Of a stretch of DNA of 64,000 nucleotides, positions 38,601 to 50,469 are shown in pieces. The stretch lies in assembly GCA_030533445.1 (NCBI GenBank), contig CM060062.1, positions 186,001 to 250,000 on the forward strand, written 5' to 3'. Each line of letters begins with the position of its first letter. The first letter of the stretch is position 1. The notes below the pieces were generated by a model. It saw nothing but the letters and a program-made list of their open reading frames with translations, ran no database searches and was not told where the DNA came from. The DNA is from Cyprinodon diabolis (taxonomy: Eukaryota; Chordata; Actinopteri; Cyprinodontiformes; Cyprinodontidae). The position numbers and the translations under genes were made by a program.

Positions 38601-41600
38601 ATGGTGATGATCAGAAGGTGATGATCAGAAGGTGATGATCAGAAGGTGATGGATCAGAAGGTGATGATCAGAAGGTGATGGATCAGAAGGTGATGATCAG
38701 AAGGTGATGATAGTGATGATCAGAAGGTGATGATCAGATGGTGATGATCAGAAGGTGATGATAGTGATGATCAGAAGGTAATGATCAGAAGGTGATGATC
38801 AGAAGGTGATGATCAGATGGTGATGATCAGATGGTGATGATCAGACAGTGATGATAGTGATGATCAGAAGGTGATGATCAGAAGGTGATGATCAGACGGT
38901 GATGATCAGAAGGTAATGATCAGAAGGTGATGGATCAGACGGTGATGATCAGAAGGTGATGATCAGAAGGTGATGGATCAGAAGGTGATGATCAGAAGGT
39001 GATGATCAGAAGGTGATGATCAGAAAATACTGGATCAGAAGGTGATGATCAGAAGGTGATGATCAGAAGGTGATGATCAGAAGGTGATGGATTAGAAGGT
39101 GATGATCAGAAGGTGATGATCAGAAGGTGATGATCAGACGGTGATGATCAGAAGGTGATGATCAGAAGGTGATGATCAGAAGGTGATGGATCAGAAGGTG
39201 ATGATCAGACGGTGATGATCAGAAGGTGATGATCAGAAGGTGATGGATCAGAAGGTGATGATCAGATGGTGATGATCAGAAGGTGATGATCAGAAGGTGA
39301 TGGATCAGAAGGTGATGATCAGAAGGTGATGGATCTGAAGGTGATGATCAGAAGATGATGATAAGAAGGTGATGATCAGAAGCTGATGATCAGAAGGTAA
39401 TGTTTAGAAGGTGATGATCAGAAGGTGATGATCAGAAGGTGATGATCAGAAGGTGATGGTCAGAAGGTGATGATCCGATGGTGATGATCAGAAGGTAATG
39501 ATCAGAAGGTAATGATCAGAAGGTGATGGATCAGACGGTGATGATCAGAAGGTGATGATCAGAAGGTGATGGATCAGAAGGTGATGATCAGAAGGTGATG
39601 ATCAGAAGGTGATGATCAGAAAATACTGGATCAGAAGGTGATGATCAGAAGGTGATGATCAGAAGGTGATGATCAGAAGGTGATGGATTAGAAGGTGATG
39701 ATCAGAAGGTGATGATCAGAAGGTGATGATCAGACGGTGATGATCAGAAGGTGATGATCAGAAGGTGATGATCAGAAGGTGATGGATCAGAAGGTGATGA
39801 TCAGACGGTGATGATCAGAAGGTGATGATCAGAAGGTGATGGATCAGAAGGTGATGATCAGATGGTGATGATCAGAAGGTGATGATCAGAAGGTGATGGA
39901 TCAGAAGGTGATGATCAGAAGGTGATGGATCTGAAGGTGATGATCAGAAGATGATGATAAGAAGGTGATGATCAGAAGCTGATGATCAGAAGGTAATGTT
40001 TAGAAGGTGATGATCAGAAGGTGATGATCAGAAGGTGATGATCAGAAGGTGATGGTCAGAAGGTGATGATCCGATGGTGATGATCAGAAGGTAGTGATCA
40101 GAAGGTGATGATTAGAAGGTGATGATCAAAAGGTGATGATCAGATGGTGATGATCCGATGGTGATGATCAGAAGGTAATGATCAGAAGGTGATGATCAGA
40201 AGGTGATGATCAGATGGTGATGATCAGATGGTGATGATCAGACAGTGATGATAGTGATGATCAGAAGGTGATGATCAGAAGGTGATGATCAGACGGTGAT
40301 GATCAGAAGGTGATGATCAGAAGGTGATGGATCAGAAGCTGATGATCAGAAAATACTGGATCAGAAGGTGATGATCAGAAGGTGATGATCAGAAGGTGAT
40401 GATCAGAAGGTGATGATCCGATGGTGATGATCAGAAGGTAATGATCAGAAGGTGATGATCAGAAGGTGATGATCAGAAGGTGATGATCAGACGGTGATGA
40501 TCAGAAGGTGATGATCAGAAGGTGATGGATCAGAAGGTGATGATCAGAAGGTGATGATCAGATGGTGATGATCAGATGGTGATGATAGTGATGATCAGAA
40601 GGTGATGGATCAGAAGGTGATGGATCAGAAGGTGATGATCAGAAAATACTGGATCAGAAGGTGATGATCAGAAGATGATGATAAGAAGGTGATGATCAGA
40701 AGGTGATGATCAGAAGGTGATAGATCAGAAGGTGATGATCAGAAGGTGATGATCAGACAGTGATGATCAGAAGGTGATAGATCAGAAGGTGATGATCAGA
40801 AGGTGATGATCAGAGGGTGATCATCAGACGGTGATGATCAGAAGATACTGGATCAGAAGATGATGATCAGATGGTGATGATCAGACAGTGATGATCAGAA
40901 GGTGATGATCAGACGGTGATGATAAGACGGTGATGATCAGACGGTGATGATCAGAAGGTGATGATCAGAAGGTGATGATCAGAAGGTGATGGATCAGAAG
41001 GTGATGATCAGAAGGTGATGATCTGAAGGTGATGGATCAGAAGGTGATGATCAGAAGGTAATGATCAGAAGGTGATGATCAGAAGATGATGATCAGAAGG
41101 TGATGATCAGAAGGTGATGATCCGATGGTGATGATCAGAAGGTAATGTTTAGAAGGTGATGATCAGAAGGTGATGGATCAGAAGGTGATGATCAGAAGGT
41201 AATGATCAGAAGGTGATGATCAGAAGATGATGATCAGAAGGTGATGATCCGATGGTGATGATCAGAAGGTGATGATCAGAAGGTGATGATCAGAAGGTGA
41301 TGGATCAGAAGGTGATGATCAGAAGGTGATGGATCAGAAGGTGATGATCAGAAGGTGATGATAGTGATGATCAGAAGGTGATGATCAGATGGTGATGATC
41401 AGAAGGTGATGATCAGAAGGTGATGATCCGATGGTGATGATCAGAAGGTAATGTTTAGAAGGTGATGATCAGAAGGTGATGGATCAGAAGGTGATGATCA
41501 GAAGGTAATGATCAGAAGGTGATGATCAGAAGATGATGATCAGAAGGTGATGATCCGATGGTGATGATCAGAAGGTGATGATCAGAAGGTGATGATCAGA

Positions 41601-44600
41601 AGGTGATGGATCAGAAGGTGATGATCAGAAGGTGATGGATCAGAAGGTGATGATCAGAAGGTGATGATAGTGATGATCAGAAGGTGATGATCAGAAGGTA
41701 ATGATCAGAAGGTGATGATCAGAAGGTGATGATCAGATGGTGATGATCAGATGGTGATGATCAGATGGTGATGATCAGACAGCGATGATAGTGATGATCA
41801 GAAGGTGATGATCAGAAGGTGATGGATCAGAAGGTGATGATCAGAAGGTGATGATCAGACGGTGATGATCAGAAGGTGATGATCAGAAGGTGATGGATCA
41901 GACGGTGATGATCAGAAGGTGATGATCAGAAAATACTGGATCAGAAGGTGATGATCAGAAGGTGATGATCAGAAGGTGATGATCCGATGGTGATGATCAG
42001 AAGGTAATGATCAGAAGGTGATGATCAGAAGGTGATGATCAGATGGTGATGATCAGATGGTGATGATCAGACAGTGATGATAGTGATGATCAGAAGGTGA
42101 TGATCAGAAGGTGATGATCAGATGGTGATGATCAGATGGTGATGATCAGACAGTGATGATAGTGATGATCAGAAGGTGATGATCAGAAGGTGATGATCAG
42201 ATGGTGATGATCAGAAGGTGATGATCAGAAGGTGATGGATCAGAAGGTGATGATCAGAAGGTGATGATAGTGATGATCAGAAGGTGATGATCAGAAGGTG
42301 ATGATCAGACGGTGATGATCAGAAGGTGATGATCAGAAGGTGATGGATCAGAAGGTGATGATCAGAAGGTGATGATCAGAAGGTGATGGATCAGAAGGGG
42401 ATGATCAGAAGGTGATGGATCAGAAGGTGATGATCAGAAGGTGATGGATCAGAAAATACTGGATCAGAAGGTGATGATCAGAAGGTGATGATCAGAAGGT
42501 GATGATCAGACGGTGATGATCAGAAGGTGATGATCAGAAGGTGATGGATCAGAAGGTGATGATCAGAAGGTGATGATCAGAAGGTGATGGATCAGAAGGG
42601 GATGATCAGAAGGTGATGGATCAGAAGGTGATGATCAGAAGGTGATGATCAGAAGGTGATGGATCAGAAGGTGATGATCAGAAGGTGATGATCAGAAGGT
42701 AATGATCAGAAGGTAATGATCAGAAGGTGATGGATCAGAAGGTGATGATCAGAAGGTGATGATCAGAAGGTGATGGATCAGAAGGGGATGATCAGAAGGT
42801 GATGGATCAGAAGGTGATGATCAGAAGGTGATGATCAGAAGGTGATGATCAGAAGGTGATGGATCAGAAGGGGATGATCAGAAGGTGATGGATCAGAAGG
42901 TGATGATCAGAAGGTGATGATCAGAAGGTGATGGATCAGAAGGTGATGATCAGAAGGTAATGATCAGAAGGTGATGATCAGAAGATGATGATCAGAAGGT
43001 GATGGATCAGAAGGTGATGATCAGAAGGTGATGGATCAGAAGGTGATGATCAGAAGGTGATGATCCGATGGTGATGATCAGAAGTGATGGATCAGAAGGT
43101 GATGGATCAGAAGGTGATGATCAGAAGGTGATGATAGTGATGATCAGAAGGTGATGATCAGATGGTGATGATCAGAAGGTGATGATCAGAAGGTGATGAT
43201 CAGAAGGTGATGGATCAGAAGGTGATGATCAGAAGGTGATGATCAGAAGGTGATGATAGTGATGATCAGAAGGTGATGATCAGAAGGTGATGATCAGAAG
43301 GTAATGATCAGAAGGTGATGATCAGAAGATGATGATCAGAAGGTGATGATCCGATGGTGATGATCAGAAGGTGATGATCAGAAGGTGATGATCAGAAGGT
43401 GATGGATCAGAAGGTGATGATCAGAAGGTGATGGATCAGAAGGTGATGATCAGAAGGTGATGATAGTGATGATCAGAAGGTGATGATCAGAAGGTAATGA
43501 TCAGAAGGTGATGATCAGAAGGTGATGATCAGATGGTGATGATCAGATGGTGATGATCAGATGGTGATGATCAGACAGCGATGATAGTGATGATCAGAAG
43601 GTGATGATCAGAAGGTGATGATCAGAAGGTGATGGATCAGAAGGTGATGATCAGAAGGTGATGATCAGACGGTGATGATCAGAAGGTGATGATCAGAAGG
43701 TGATGGATCAGACGTTGATGATCAGAAGGTGATGATCAGAAAATACTGGATCAGAAGGTGATGATCAGAAGGTGATGATCAGAAGGTGATGATCCGACGG
43801 TGATGATCAGAAGGTAATGATCAGAAGGTGATGATCAGAAGGTGATGATCAGAAGGTGATGATCAGATGGTGATGATCAGATGGTGATGATCAGACAGTG
43901 ATGATAGTGATGATCAGAAGGTGATGATCAGAAGGTGATGATCAGATGGTGATGATCAGAAGGTGATGATCAGAAGGTGATGGATCAGAAGGTGATGATC
44001 AGAAGGTGATGATCAGAAGGTGATGATAGTGATGATCAGAAGGTGATGATCAGAAGGTGATGATCAGACGGTGATGATCAGAAGGTGATGATCAGAAGGT
44101 GATGGATCAGAAGGTGATGATCAGAAGGTGATGATCAGAAGGTGATGGATCAGAAGGGGATGATCAGAAGGTGATGGATCAGAAGGTGATGGATCAGAAG
44201 GTGATGATCAGAAAATACTGGATCAGAAGGTGATGATCAGAAGGTGATGATCAGAAGGTGATGATCAGACGGTGATGATCAGAAGGTGATGATCAGAAGG
44301 TGATGGATCAGAAGGTGATGATCAGAAGGTGATGATCAGAAGGTGATGGATCAGAAGGGGATGATCAGAAGGTGATGGATCAGAAGGTGATGATCAGAAG
44401 GTGATGATCAGAAGGTGATGGATCAGAAGGTGATGATCAGAAGGTGATGATCAGAAGGTAATGATCAGAAGGTAATGATCAGAAGGTGATGGATCAGAAG
44501 GTGATGATCAGAAGGTGATGATCAGAAGGTGATGGATCAGAAGGGGATGATCAGAAGGTGATGGATCAGAAGGTGATGATCAGAAGGTGATGATCAGAAG

Positions 44601-45109
44601 GTGATGATCAGAAGGTGATGGATCAGAAGGGGATGATCAGAAGGTGATGGATCAGAAGGTGATGATCAGAAGGTGATGATCAGAAGGTGATGGATCAGAA
44701 GGGGATGATCAGAAGGTGATGGATCAGAAGGTGATGATCAGAAGGTGATGATCAGAAGGTGATGGATCAGAAGGTGATGATCAGAAGGTGATGGATCAGA
44801 AGGTGATGATCAGAAGGTGATGATCCGATGGTGATGATCAGAAGGTAATGATCAGAAGGTGATGATCAGAAGGTGATGATCAGAAGGTGATGATCAGAAG
44901 GTGATGATCCGATGGTGATGATCAGAAGGTGATGATCAGAAGGTGATGATCAGAAAATACTGGATCAGAAGGTGATGATCAGAAGGTGATGATCAGAAGG
45001 TGATGGATCAGAAGGTGATGATCAGAAGGTGATGATCAGAAGGTGATGGATCACAAGGTGATGATCAGAAGGTGATGATCAGAAGGTGATGATCAGACGG
45101 TGATGATCT
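20640..45109. repeat. 24.5 kb minisatellite, 14/15 bp unit TGATCAGAAGGTGA
   Basis: The unit is 14 bp (TGATCAGAAGGTGA), with a 15 bp variant carrying an extra G (GATGGATCAGAAGGT) and recurrent variants such as AGAAAATACTGG, GATCCGATGG, GGTAATGATC and GACAGTGATGATAG. Each unit holds the BclI palindrome TGATCA. Rare variants recur at long intervals, showing super-repeats: GAACGTAATG at about 21940, 29046 and 36042; GGTAATTTTTAG at 23520 and 37651; CGGTGTTGATC at 26887 and 33741; CCCATGG at about 27350 and 34204. The interval is about 7 kb or twice that. Near the right end a block repeats at about 1.76 kb (for example 42701 and 44460). All frames contain stops. Confidence 0.97.
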
Positions 45110-45240
45110 TATTTAATTCCCAGTCATGGAAAACTGTTTGCCCATTGGACGGAGTCCTCCAAGGCCCTCTTACGAGGTGACGTGTCTCCAGTTTATAGAC
45201 TGAAGAAAAGGACACTGGATGACATCACCAAGGTTGGTAA

Positions 45241-45264
45241 TGTGTGTGTGTGTGTGTGTGTGTG
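45241..45264. repeat. (TG)12 microsatellite
   Basis: Perfect TG run at the left edge of an interspersed repeat. Confidence 0.95.
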
Positions 45265-45551
45265 GCCATGTCTTTAATACCTGGTGGGGACAATTTCCTA
45301 GGAATATGCTACATTTTGGGGACTCATAGGTACTTGTGGGGACCAACAACTGGTCCCCATAAGGAAAGTTTCTCTTCTTGGGGTGGGGGTTAGGTTTAGG
45401 ACTAAGGTGTAAATTGAGTTTAGGTTAGGTTTAGGGACAGGTATGTGTCGGTAATGGTTAGGGTTAGGGCAAGGGTCATGGTTAGGCCATATAAATTAGT
45501 GGGAAATGAATGGAAGTCAATGGAAGGTCCCAACAAGGATATTGTGACACA

Positions 45552-45554
<3 letters not shown>
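45265..45554. mobile_element. Interspersed repeat flanked by TG runs
   Basis: Contains GGGGACCAACAACTGGTCCCC (21 bp, a near-palindrome), two GGTTAGG-type motifs and AATGAATGGAAGTCAATGG, flanked by (TG)n on both sides. From general knowledge this arrangement recurs in teleost genomes, but I cannot assign a class. It lies in the intron between the first and second exons of the gene at 45124. Confidence 0.45.

Positions 45555-45616
<62 letters not shown>
45555..45616. repeat. (TG)31 microsatellite
   Basis: Perfect TG run of about 62 bp, ending just before a GGTAAATT sequence. Confidence 0.95.
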
Positions 45617-45617
<1 letters not shown>

Positions 45618-46112
45618 TAAATTAACTACATGGAACTTCTCTGATTACTTTTTATTTATATTTTCCCCTTAGGACCAAGACCAGCTTTAAACTACACAGG
45701 CTGACTTATTCCATACCGAAAAGGTCAAAATGGTAAGTCTTTTTTAATGTAAATTTTGTTGCATTCATTTTTTTTTTTAGAAAATAATAATCTCTCCTCT
45801 TTTCTACAGGATAAAAAGGTGATCCATGACTGCAGAAAAGCAGCACACTGGTTGGAAGAAAACCAAAGTCTCTTCAGCGGCAAGGTGGATTTGCCTGACA
45901 TTTTGATTATGGGGGAGGAGAATGTGGCTGAAGCAGTCAAGCTATTCAAACAAATGTGTGAAGTAGATGACTTCACCATTGATTAGCATGAGATGGAGAT
46001 GGTTTTAGAACCTTTCAAGTTTGTTTTTGAAAAGATTGAAGACATGTGGCAGTTTTTGGAGGAGCTGGCCGAATCGGCAGAATCTTCTCCTGTACTGTGA
46101 GTGTAGATTGTG

Positions 46113-46118
46113 AATAAA
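46113..46118 (+). terminator. Poly(A) signal AATAAA
   Basis: Canonical AATAAA 28 bp after the last open stretch of the 45124 gene, in TGAATAAAGGACTTAAAG. It supports a genuine transcript end here. Confidence 0.6.
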
Positions 46119-46921
46119 GGACTTAAAGATGTAAGGATGAATGATTATTTGTGTTTATATAATTCTCTGTTTATAACTTGACATGTACATTTATGTGTTT
46201 CACACCTGCAGCTGTGCTATAAGTTAAAATAAGTTGTGCCTGAATATGGGGAGAAATATGGCTATTAATAATGGAAAAGATAAGTTAACCCAGTACTGAT
46301 ATTTTTTGTTTTCTTTTATTATACTTTATAAATTTCGGGAGGGAAATGAAGGTCCTGACTATCCCAACATAGAGCAGCCAGTGTGTGAGAAACAGTTGGA
46401 GAGCAACAGTCTTACTCAGGAACCCAGCAGTTCAATCACTGGGAAACTGCCCCATTGACTAATATTAATTGCTATTTTGTATTAAAGCAAGATATAAAAA
46501 AAATCTTAGGTATAATGTCTTGTAAAATGCAAAGCAATGCTTTTTTTTGTTTCCTAAGGGTACGTAGATTAAACTAGGTTATAGAAGGGACAGTGTTATA
46601 ATCCAATCAGGCTGATTATGTCAATCTTCAACAAACTGATTTTTCTACGTTTTGCCAGAGGATCCCAGAGCTAGTGAAATCACGATGCCTCCACAGTGAT
46701 CCATTTTGACTGCAAGGCCAAGCCATAATGTCTATGGGTCTGCAGCCTTATCCAAAGGGCCACTTTTGCTGTCAGACCAGCTAAATAAAACGTGCTGAGA
46801 GCCACAAGTGTTACCTAGTCTTTTCACAAATTACATTATATAAGTACATAAGGAAGGTTTTTTTAATACCTATATTTTCCAACCTATTAACTAGAAAGAT
46901 TGAAACAAGTACTGCTTTAGA
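46119..46921. other. Intergenic stretch
   Basis: No gene or recognisable element seen in this AT-rich sequence. Confidence 0.5.
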
Positions 46922-46932
46922 ATATATATACA

Positions 46933-47008
<76 letters not shown>
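46922..47008. repeat. (AT)n microsatellite
   Basis: About 87 bp of alternating AT with one CAG interruption near 46931-46933. Confidence 0.95.
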
Positions 47009-47013
<5 letters not shown>

Positions 47014-47831
47014 GTGGTTAAAGTGGGTTTTTACAGGTGGGGGAGCCCTAAAATTCAGTGTCACGGCGCAGTCGGGGAAAATAGTGGAACATCTTTACAA
47101 AGTTTTAGAAATGATGTCAAAGATCTGTACTGGTTTTATTTGCCGGATTAGCATCTAACATAACTAATATGAAGAAATGCAGTAAACTAAGCCTAAAAAT
47201 AAGGCTTGGACAAAAACTAAATGCAAGTGGAACTGTAGGCTATGACCTTGGCTTTCAGTCCCTAATCATAGAAAAAAAATATGAAATCCTTTTTCATATT
47301 TTATTTCCTTTTATTTTACAGTTTTTATATTTTCAAATGTTTTTATTTGTCAAGCAAATTCATTTGCCGATTTTGTATTTTCACAAGTTTTGTGTTTCAT
47401 TTTTGTTTTTCAGATTGATTGATTTAATCAATTGCATTCTTTTAAAATTGCTACGTATTCACAGATCATTCTATTTTAAGCCCGCTTAAAAAAGTGCTCA
47501 CTCTTGACCAAAAAGATGATCAATAAATATATTGTTGTAATATATTACATATATTTTTTTGGATTAAAGGGTTTTTTTTGGATTCATTTCTGGATAACTT
47601 AAAAAAAAAATCCAATCTAAACAATGTGCTTTTTTTTAAAGAACAATAATGACACAAATTTTACTCTATATCCAGGTGTGTTGACTAATTTAACTTTTTA
47701 GTTGTTAGCTTTTTAACTGTAAACTGCAAATAAAAATACAGCTATTAATTATTCACATAAATACAGGAGAAAAGGAAAAGGGAAAATGATGTCTCTGCAA
47801 GTCATCTAGGAATCTTCTATGTCATTACAGT
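47009..47831. other. Intergenic stretch
   Basis: AT-rich sequence with poly(T) and poly(A) runs. The open frame at 47169-47489 is Phe/Leu-rich low complexity without a domain; I annotate nothing. Confidence 0.5.
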
Positions 47832-48195
47832 TAATAATAATAATGATAATAATAATAAAAATAACAAAAATAGTATACAAATACGCCTGTTATTATCAGA
47901 GTAAGATATTGAGGCAGCCCAGGACAGAAGTGGCCTTCCTCACCAGCTTATTCAGTCTCTTTCTGTCCCACTCTGAGCTGCCAGGGGCCCAGCAGACAAC
48001 AGAGTAGAGGAGGGCTGAGGCCCCCACAGAGTCGTAAAAGATTTTAAGGAGGGGCCTGCTGACTCCAATGGCCCTCAGCCTCCTCAGGAGGTGGAGGCGG
48101 CTCTGGCCCTTTTTATACAGAGCGTCAGTGTTATGAGTCCAGTCCAGTTTATTATTGACGTAAACACCCAGGTATTTGAAACTCTCCACAGTTTA
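47832..48195 (-). mobile_element. 5'-truncated LINE 3' end (RT thumb and tail)
   Basis: On the minus strand the sequence encodes ESFKYLGVYVNNKLDW, then LHLLRRLRAIGVSRPLL and LLYSVVCWAPGSS: the C-terminal RT region of a fish LINE of the CR1/L2/Rex type. It is followed by a 3' tail rich in ATT/AAT repeats (47832-47870). It belongs to a different family from the LINE at 1-1434. It is truncated at the 5' end next to the Tigger-type element. Confidence 0.8.
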
Positions 48196-48200
48196 CATTA

Positions 48201-48863
48201 CAGTGAACCCTCGCTATAACGCGGTTCACTTTTCACGGTCTCGCTGCTTCACGGATTTGCATCATGCATTGTTAAACTTTATTGTCAAACATAATCGATG
48301 GTGGCATGTCGGTTTATAAGGATCTTTTGGCCCAGAAGAAAAAAGAGCAACAACAACTACCGATAACTATGTTCTTCTCTCAAAAACACACACCTGCACC
48401 GCAGAAGAAAAAAACGCCACAGAGCAATCAGGATGCAGCGGCTCCGTCAGAACAGCAGTGAAATACTGTACTGTACACGTCAGTCACTATTTGTCCTACT
48501 GTACTTTGTATTTTTTTTCATAATCATTTTTCATTTTCTCCCGTTCCAATCCGTCACGGCGGGGCGGTGCTGATCCTCGCAATATTAACTCTTCATTTCA
48601 TATTGATGATTAAAATTATTACTTATTTATTTATAACTATATTATTTTACAGTACAGTACAGTAGTTAACAACGTTTATACCGTACTTTTATTTGTTAAA
48701 CAAATGCTTGGGGCTGTAAAAACTTTTTGTTCCTTGATTTCAATGTTGTATGGAGTATTTCATTGTATGATAACTCTAAAAAAAAAAGGTTTCTACTTCA
48801 TGTATTTCACCTATCGCGGGTTCTTTTTGGAACGTAACCCCCGCGATAAACGAGGGTTCACTG
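48201..48863. mobile_element. Tigger/pogo-type DNA transposon, deletion derivative
   Basis: The terminal inverted repeats start CAGTGAACCCTCG at the left and match the right end reverse-complemented for 13 bp exactly, then continue imperfectly through ATAACGCGG / TTATCGCGG. A TA duplication flanks both ends (48199-48200 and 48864-48865), as expected of the Tc1/mariner superfamily. At about 663 bp it is far too short for a full transposase. A plus-strand remnant near 48310-48460 looks like a transposase C-terminus (LLAQKKKEQQQLPITMFF, then a frameshift). Confidence 0.85.
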
Positions 48864-48865
48864 TA

Positions 48866-49056
48866 TTTAAAATGGGCATACTCCGGATTAGCTCACTGAC
48901 TTTTGGGTCGATCACAGCCATCTCTGACAACAGCTTAGAAACGCCACTATTCATCGTGGCAGCAAGCAGCATTCCGGCATAATGTGCCCAAAAAGCCTGG
49001 GGGTTGGGCCTTTCATGCTTGTTGTAAGGCATCATAGCGTCCTTTTCCAGATCAAA
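48866..49056 (-). pseudogene. Unrecognised coding-like segment between LINE and Tigger copies
   Basis: On the minus strand a splice-acceptor-like TTTTCAG leads into about 63 open codons (49056 to 48866) starting FDLEKDAMMPYNKHERPNPQ and later MNSGVSKLLSEM, with balanced composition. The frame is cut by the Tigger insertion at TA 48864-48865 and on its far side runs into the truncated LINE. I do not recognise the protein. It could be a captured exon or part of another mobile element. Confidence 0.35.
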
Positions 49057-49077
49057 CTGAAAATTTTACCAGCTAGA

Positions 49078-49165
49078 TAATAATAATAATAATGATAATA
49101 ATAATAAAAATAACAAAAATAGTATAACAATACACCTATTATTATCAGAGTAAGATATTGACGCA
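49078..49165 (-). mobile_element. Second LINE 3' tail, copy of 47832-47917
   Basis: ATT/AAT repeats followed by TTATTATCAGAGTAAGATATTG match the tail and 3' UTR of the LINE at 47832-48195, then the similarity ends. It is either a very short second insertion or a duplication. Confidence 0.7.
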
Positions 49166-49370
49166 GTAGAATGATAATCCCTATGGTCTAATGTAATTTC
49201 TTGTAAAGGTGGGACGCACATCAGCTGATCTAAATAAAAGAAAGACGCCATAAAGTCAAACAGCATAATAGGCTAGTATCTGTAAAATATATAAATAAGT
49301 TAAATAAGTTATTGTACAATTGTTGATATCATAGGCCATCAAGTAATTAAAAAAATAGAAAAACATTTAA
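49166..49370. other. Intergenic stretch
   Basis: No feature recognised. Confidence 0.4.
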
Positions 49371-49437
49371 CGGGACCAAACCCTCAACCTTTTGAACTGC
49401 AGACCATTCACCCTACCCTCTGCGCTAAAGCTGGGGA
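49371..49437 (-). pseudogene. tRNA(Cys)-like sequence (relic or SINE head)
   Basis: On the minus strand TAGCGCAGAGGGTAG fits an A box and GGTTTGGTCCC a B box. Between them TCTGCAGTTCAAAAGG resembles a tRNA-Cys anticodon arm with GCA (plus-strand 49398-49400). The acceptor and T stems do not pair well, so this is not a functional tRNA. Confidence 0.35.
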
Positions 49438-50288
49438 ACAATAGTCTGCTCAGCTCGCAACACCTGACACCCCTCCCAGTCTGCTCATTGACCTATCTAA
49501 TTCTGGCTCATGGGACGCCGACATGGACTCAGACTGCCACCTAGTGGCTATAGTAGTCACATGTTTTTCACGCAATTCGTGAAACACGGGGAGCTTGAGT
49601 AAAGTGTCCATTTCCAACCAGCACCCACTGTAGCAGCGATTAGACATCAGGATTCCACTAAATGACTCTTGGTCATACTTGGTCATGGAAATGTAATGAA
49701 CATTTGAGGAACATATGAACACTAATGTTATATCAGTGTTTAAATCCTTAGTGAATAAAGCCTGTCTAAGCTGTAGCAACAGCTCAACACATATTCCTGT
49801 AGCATAGCATAGCATGCAGTCCATTCTTTAGCATCAATTAGCATGTCTTTACTCAGCAGTAAACACAGGATATGATTAGCATCAGACATATTGTTTGTTC
49901 TGTCCCTAATCATGCCAGACCTGCAAACCTTTTTCCATGTCCATTTGGAAAGCTTGAGTTTCATCCAGTTTGTATCTCTGCAGTCAGGGGTTCTTTGTCT
50001 CAGTCTCACAGCAGGGGTCCCCTCAGTCTCACACCCAGGGCATGGTTCTCATCCAGTTTGGCTCTAAAAGTTCTGAAACTCAAGAGAAATGTGTTGCAAA
50101 AGGTCTGTTTGCAGCAGTTCGGTTCTGAAAGGTTCTGACTTATCCTTGATGGTTCTGGAGATCTGGTTCCCCTGGGACCCGCATCTCCACTGCGGCGGAC
50201 CCCATCTCCCTGGGCAAGGGAGAGGAGGCAAGGAGAGCAGGAGCCAAAGAGTAAGGAGGCAAAAAGAAGGCTGGAAAAGAAGAGAGAG
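49438..50288. other. Intergenic stretch
   Basis: Several open frames of 60-125 codons occur on both strands, but none has a recognisable domain, a signal or splice support. I annotate no gene. The last 100 bp are purine-rich. Confidence 0.45.
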
Positions 50289-50469
50289 AATTCAATTCAA
50301 TTCAATTCAGTTTATTTATATAGCGCCAAATTCACAACACATGTCATCTCAAGGCACTTTACAGTTCAACCAGATCATACAGTCAAATTGACACAAAGTT
50401 TTCCATCTAAGGAAAACCAGTTGATTGCATTGACTCATTAACTCAAATACAATCCCTCACACTAAGCAT
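50289..50469 (-). mobile_element. Interspersed retroposon with (TTCAA)n tail, copy 2
   Basis: Same family as 3404-3664. It starts with ATTCAATTCAATTCAATTCAG and includes TTTATTTATATAGCGCCAA. It is truncated at CACTAAGCATG, where the other long copies continue. Confidence 0.8.

Larger units (their letters stand above)
45124..46085 (+). pseudogene. 3' end of an unrecognised gene with two in-frame stops
   Basis: Three exons are suggested: 45124-45232 (acceptor TTTAATTCCCAG, donor AAG|GTTGGT), 45673-45732 (acceptor CCCCTTAG, donor ATG|GTAAGT) and 45810 onward (acceptor TTTTCTACAG). All joins are phase 0. Exon 1 encodes HGKLFAHWTESSKALLRGDV and so on. Exon 2 hits TAA after DQDQL. Exon 3 encodes KAAHWLEENQSLFSGKVDLP and so on, meets TAG at 45984-45986, then stays open for 37 more codons, acidic and helical in look, ending at TGA. 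Skipping exon 2 removes the first stop only. I do not recognise the family; a faint likeness of exon 3 to the approach to an SMC5-type hinge carries little weight. It does not look like dynein. The two stops suggest a decayed gene, or alternative last exons of a live one. Confidence 0.5.

Noticed and set aside
20640..45109. CRISPR-like array or adenine-methylation cluster (dense GATC)
   Set aside because: No spacers between repeats, and the context is a vertebrate genome; GATC density is a by-product of the 14 bp unit.
20640..45109. Array of nuclear-receptor half-sites (AGGTGA in each unit)
   Set aside because: The match is to a weak variant and is explained by repetition alone; no supporting context.
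45455..45475. Telomere-like GGTTAGGGTTAGGG
   Set aside because: Only two tandem copies inside a dispersed repeat; not an interstitial telomere.
45445..45672. Open frame with a Cys-Val run
   Set aside because: Produced by the (TG)n microsatellite.
45124..46085. Continuation of the dynein gene
   Set aside because: Translated exons show no dynein similarity, and the first exon's one-base overhang does not fit the phase-0 end of exon g directly.
49450..50009. Minus-strand frames of 89-124 codons
   Set aside because: No family resemblance, no start context or splice sites; chance open frames.
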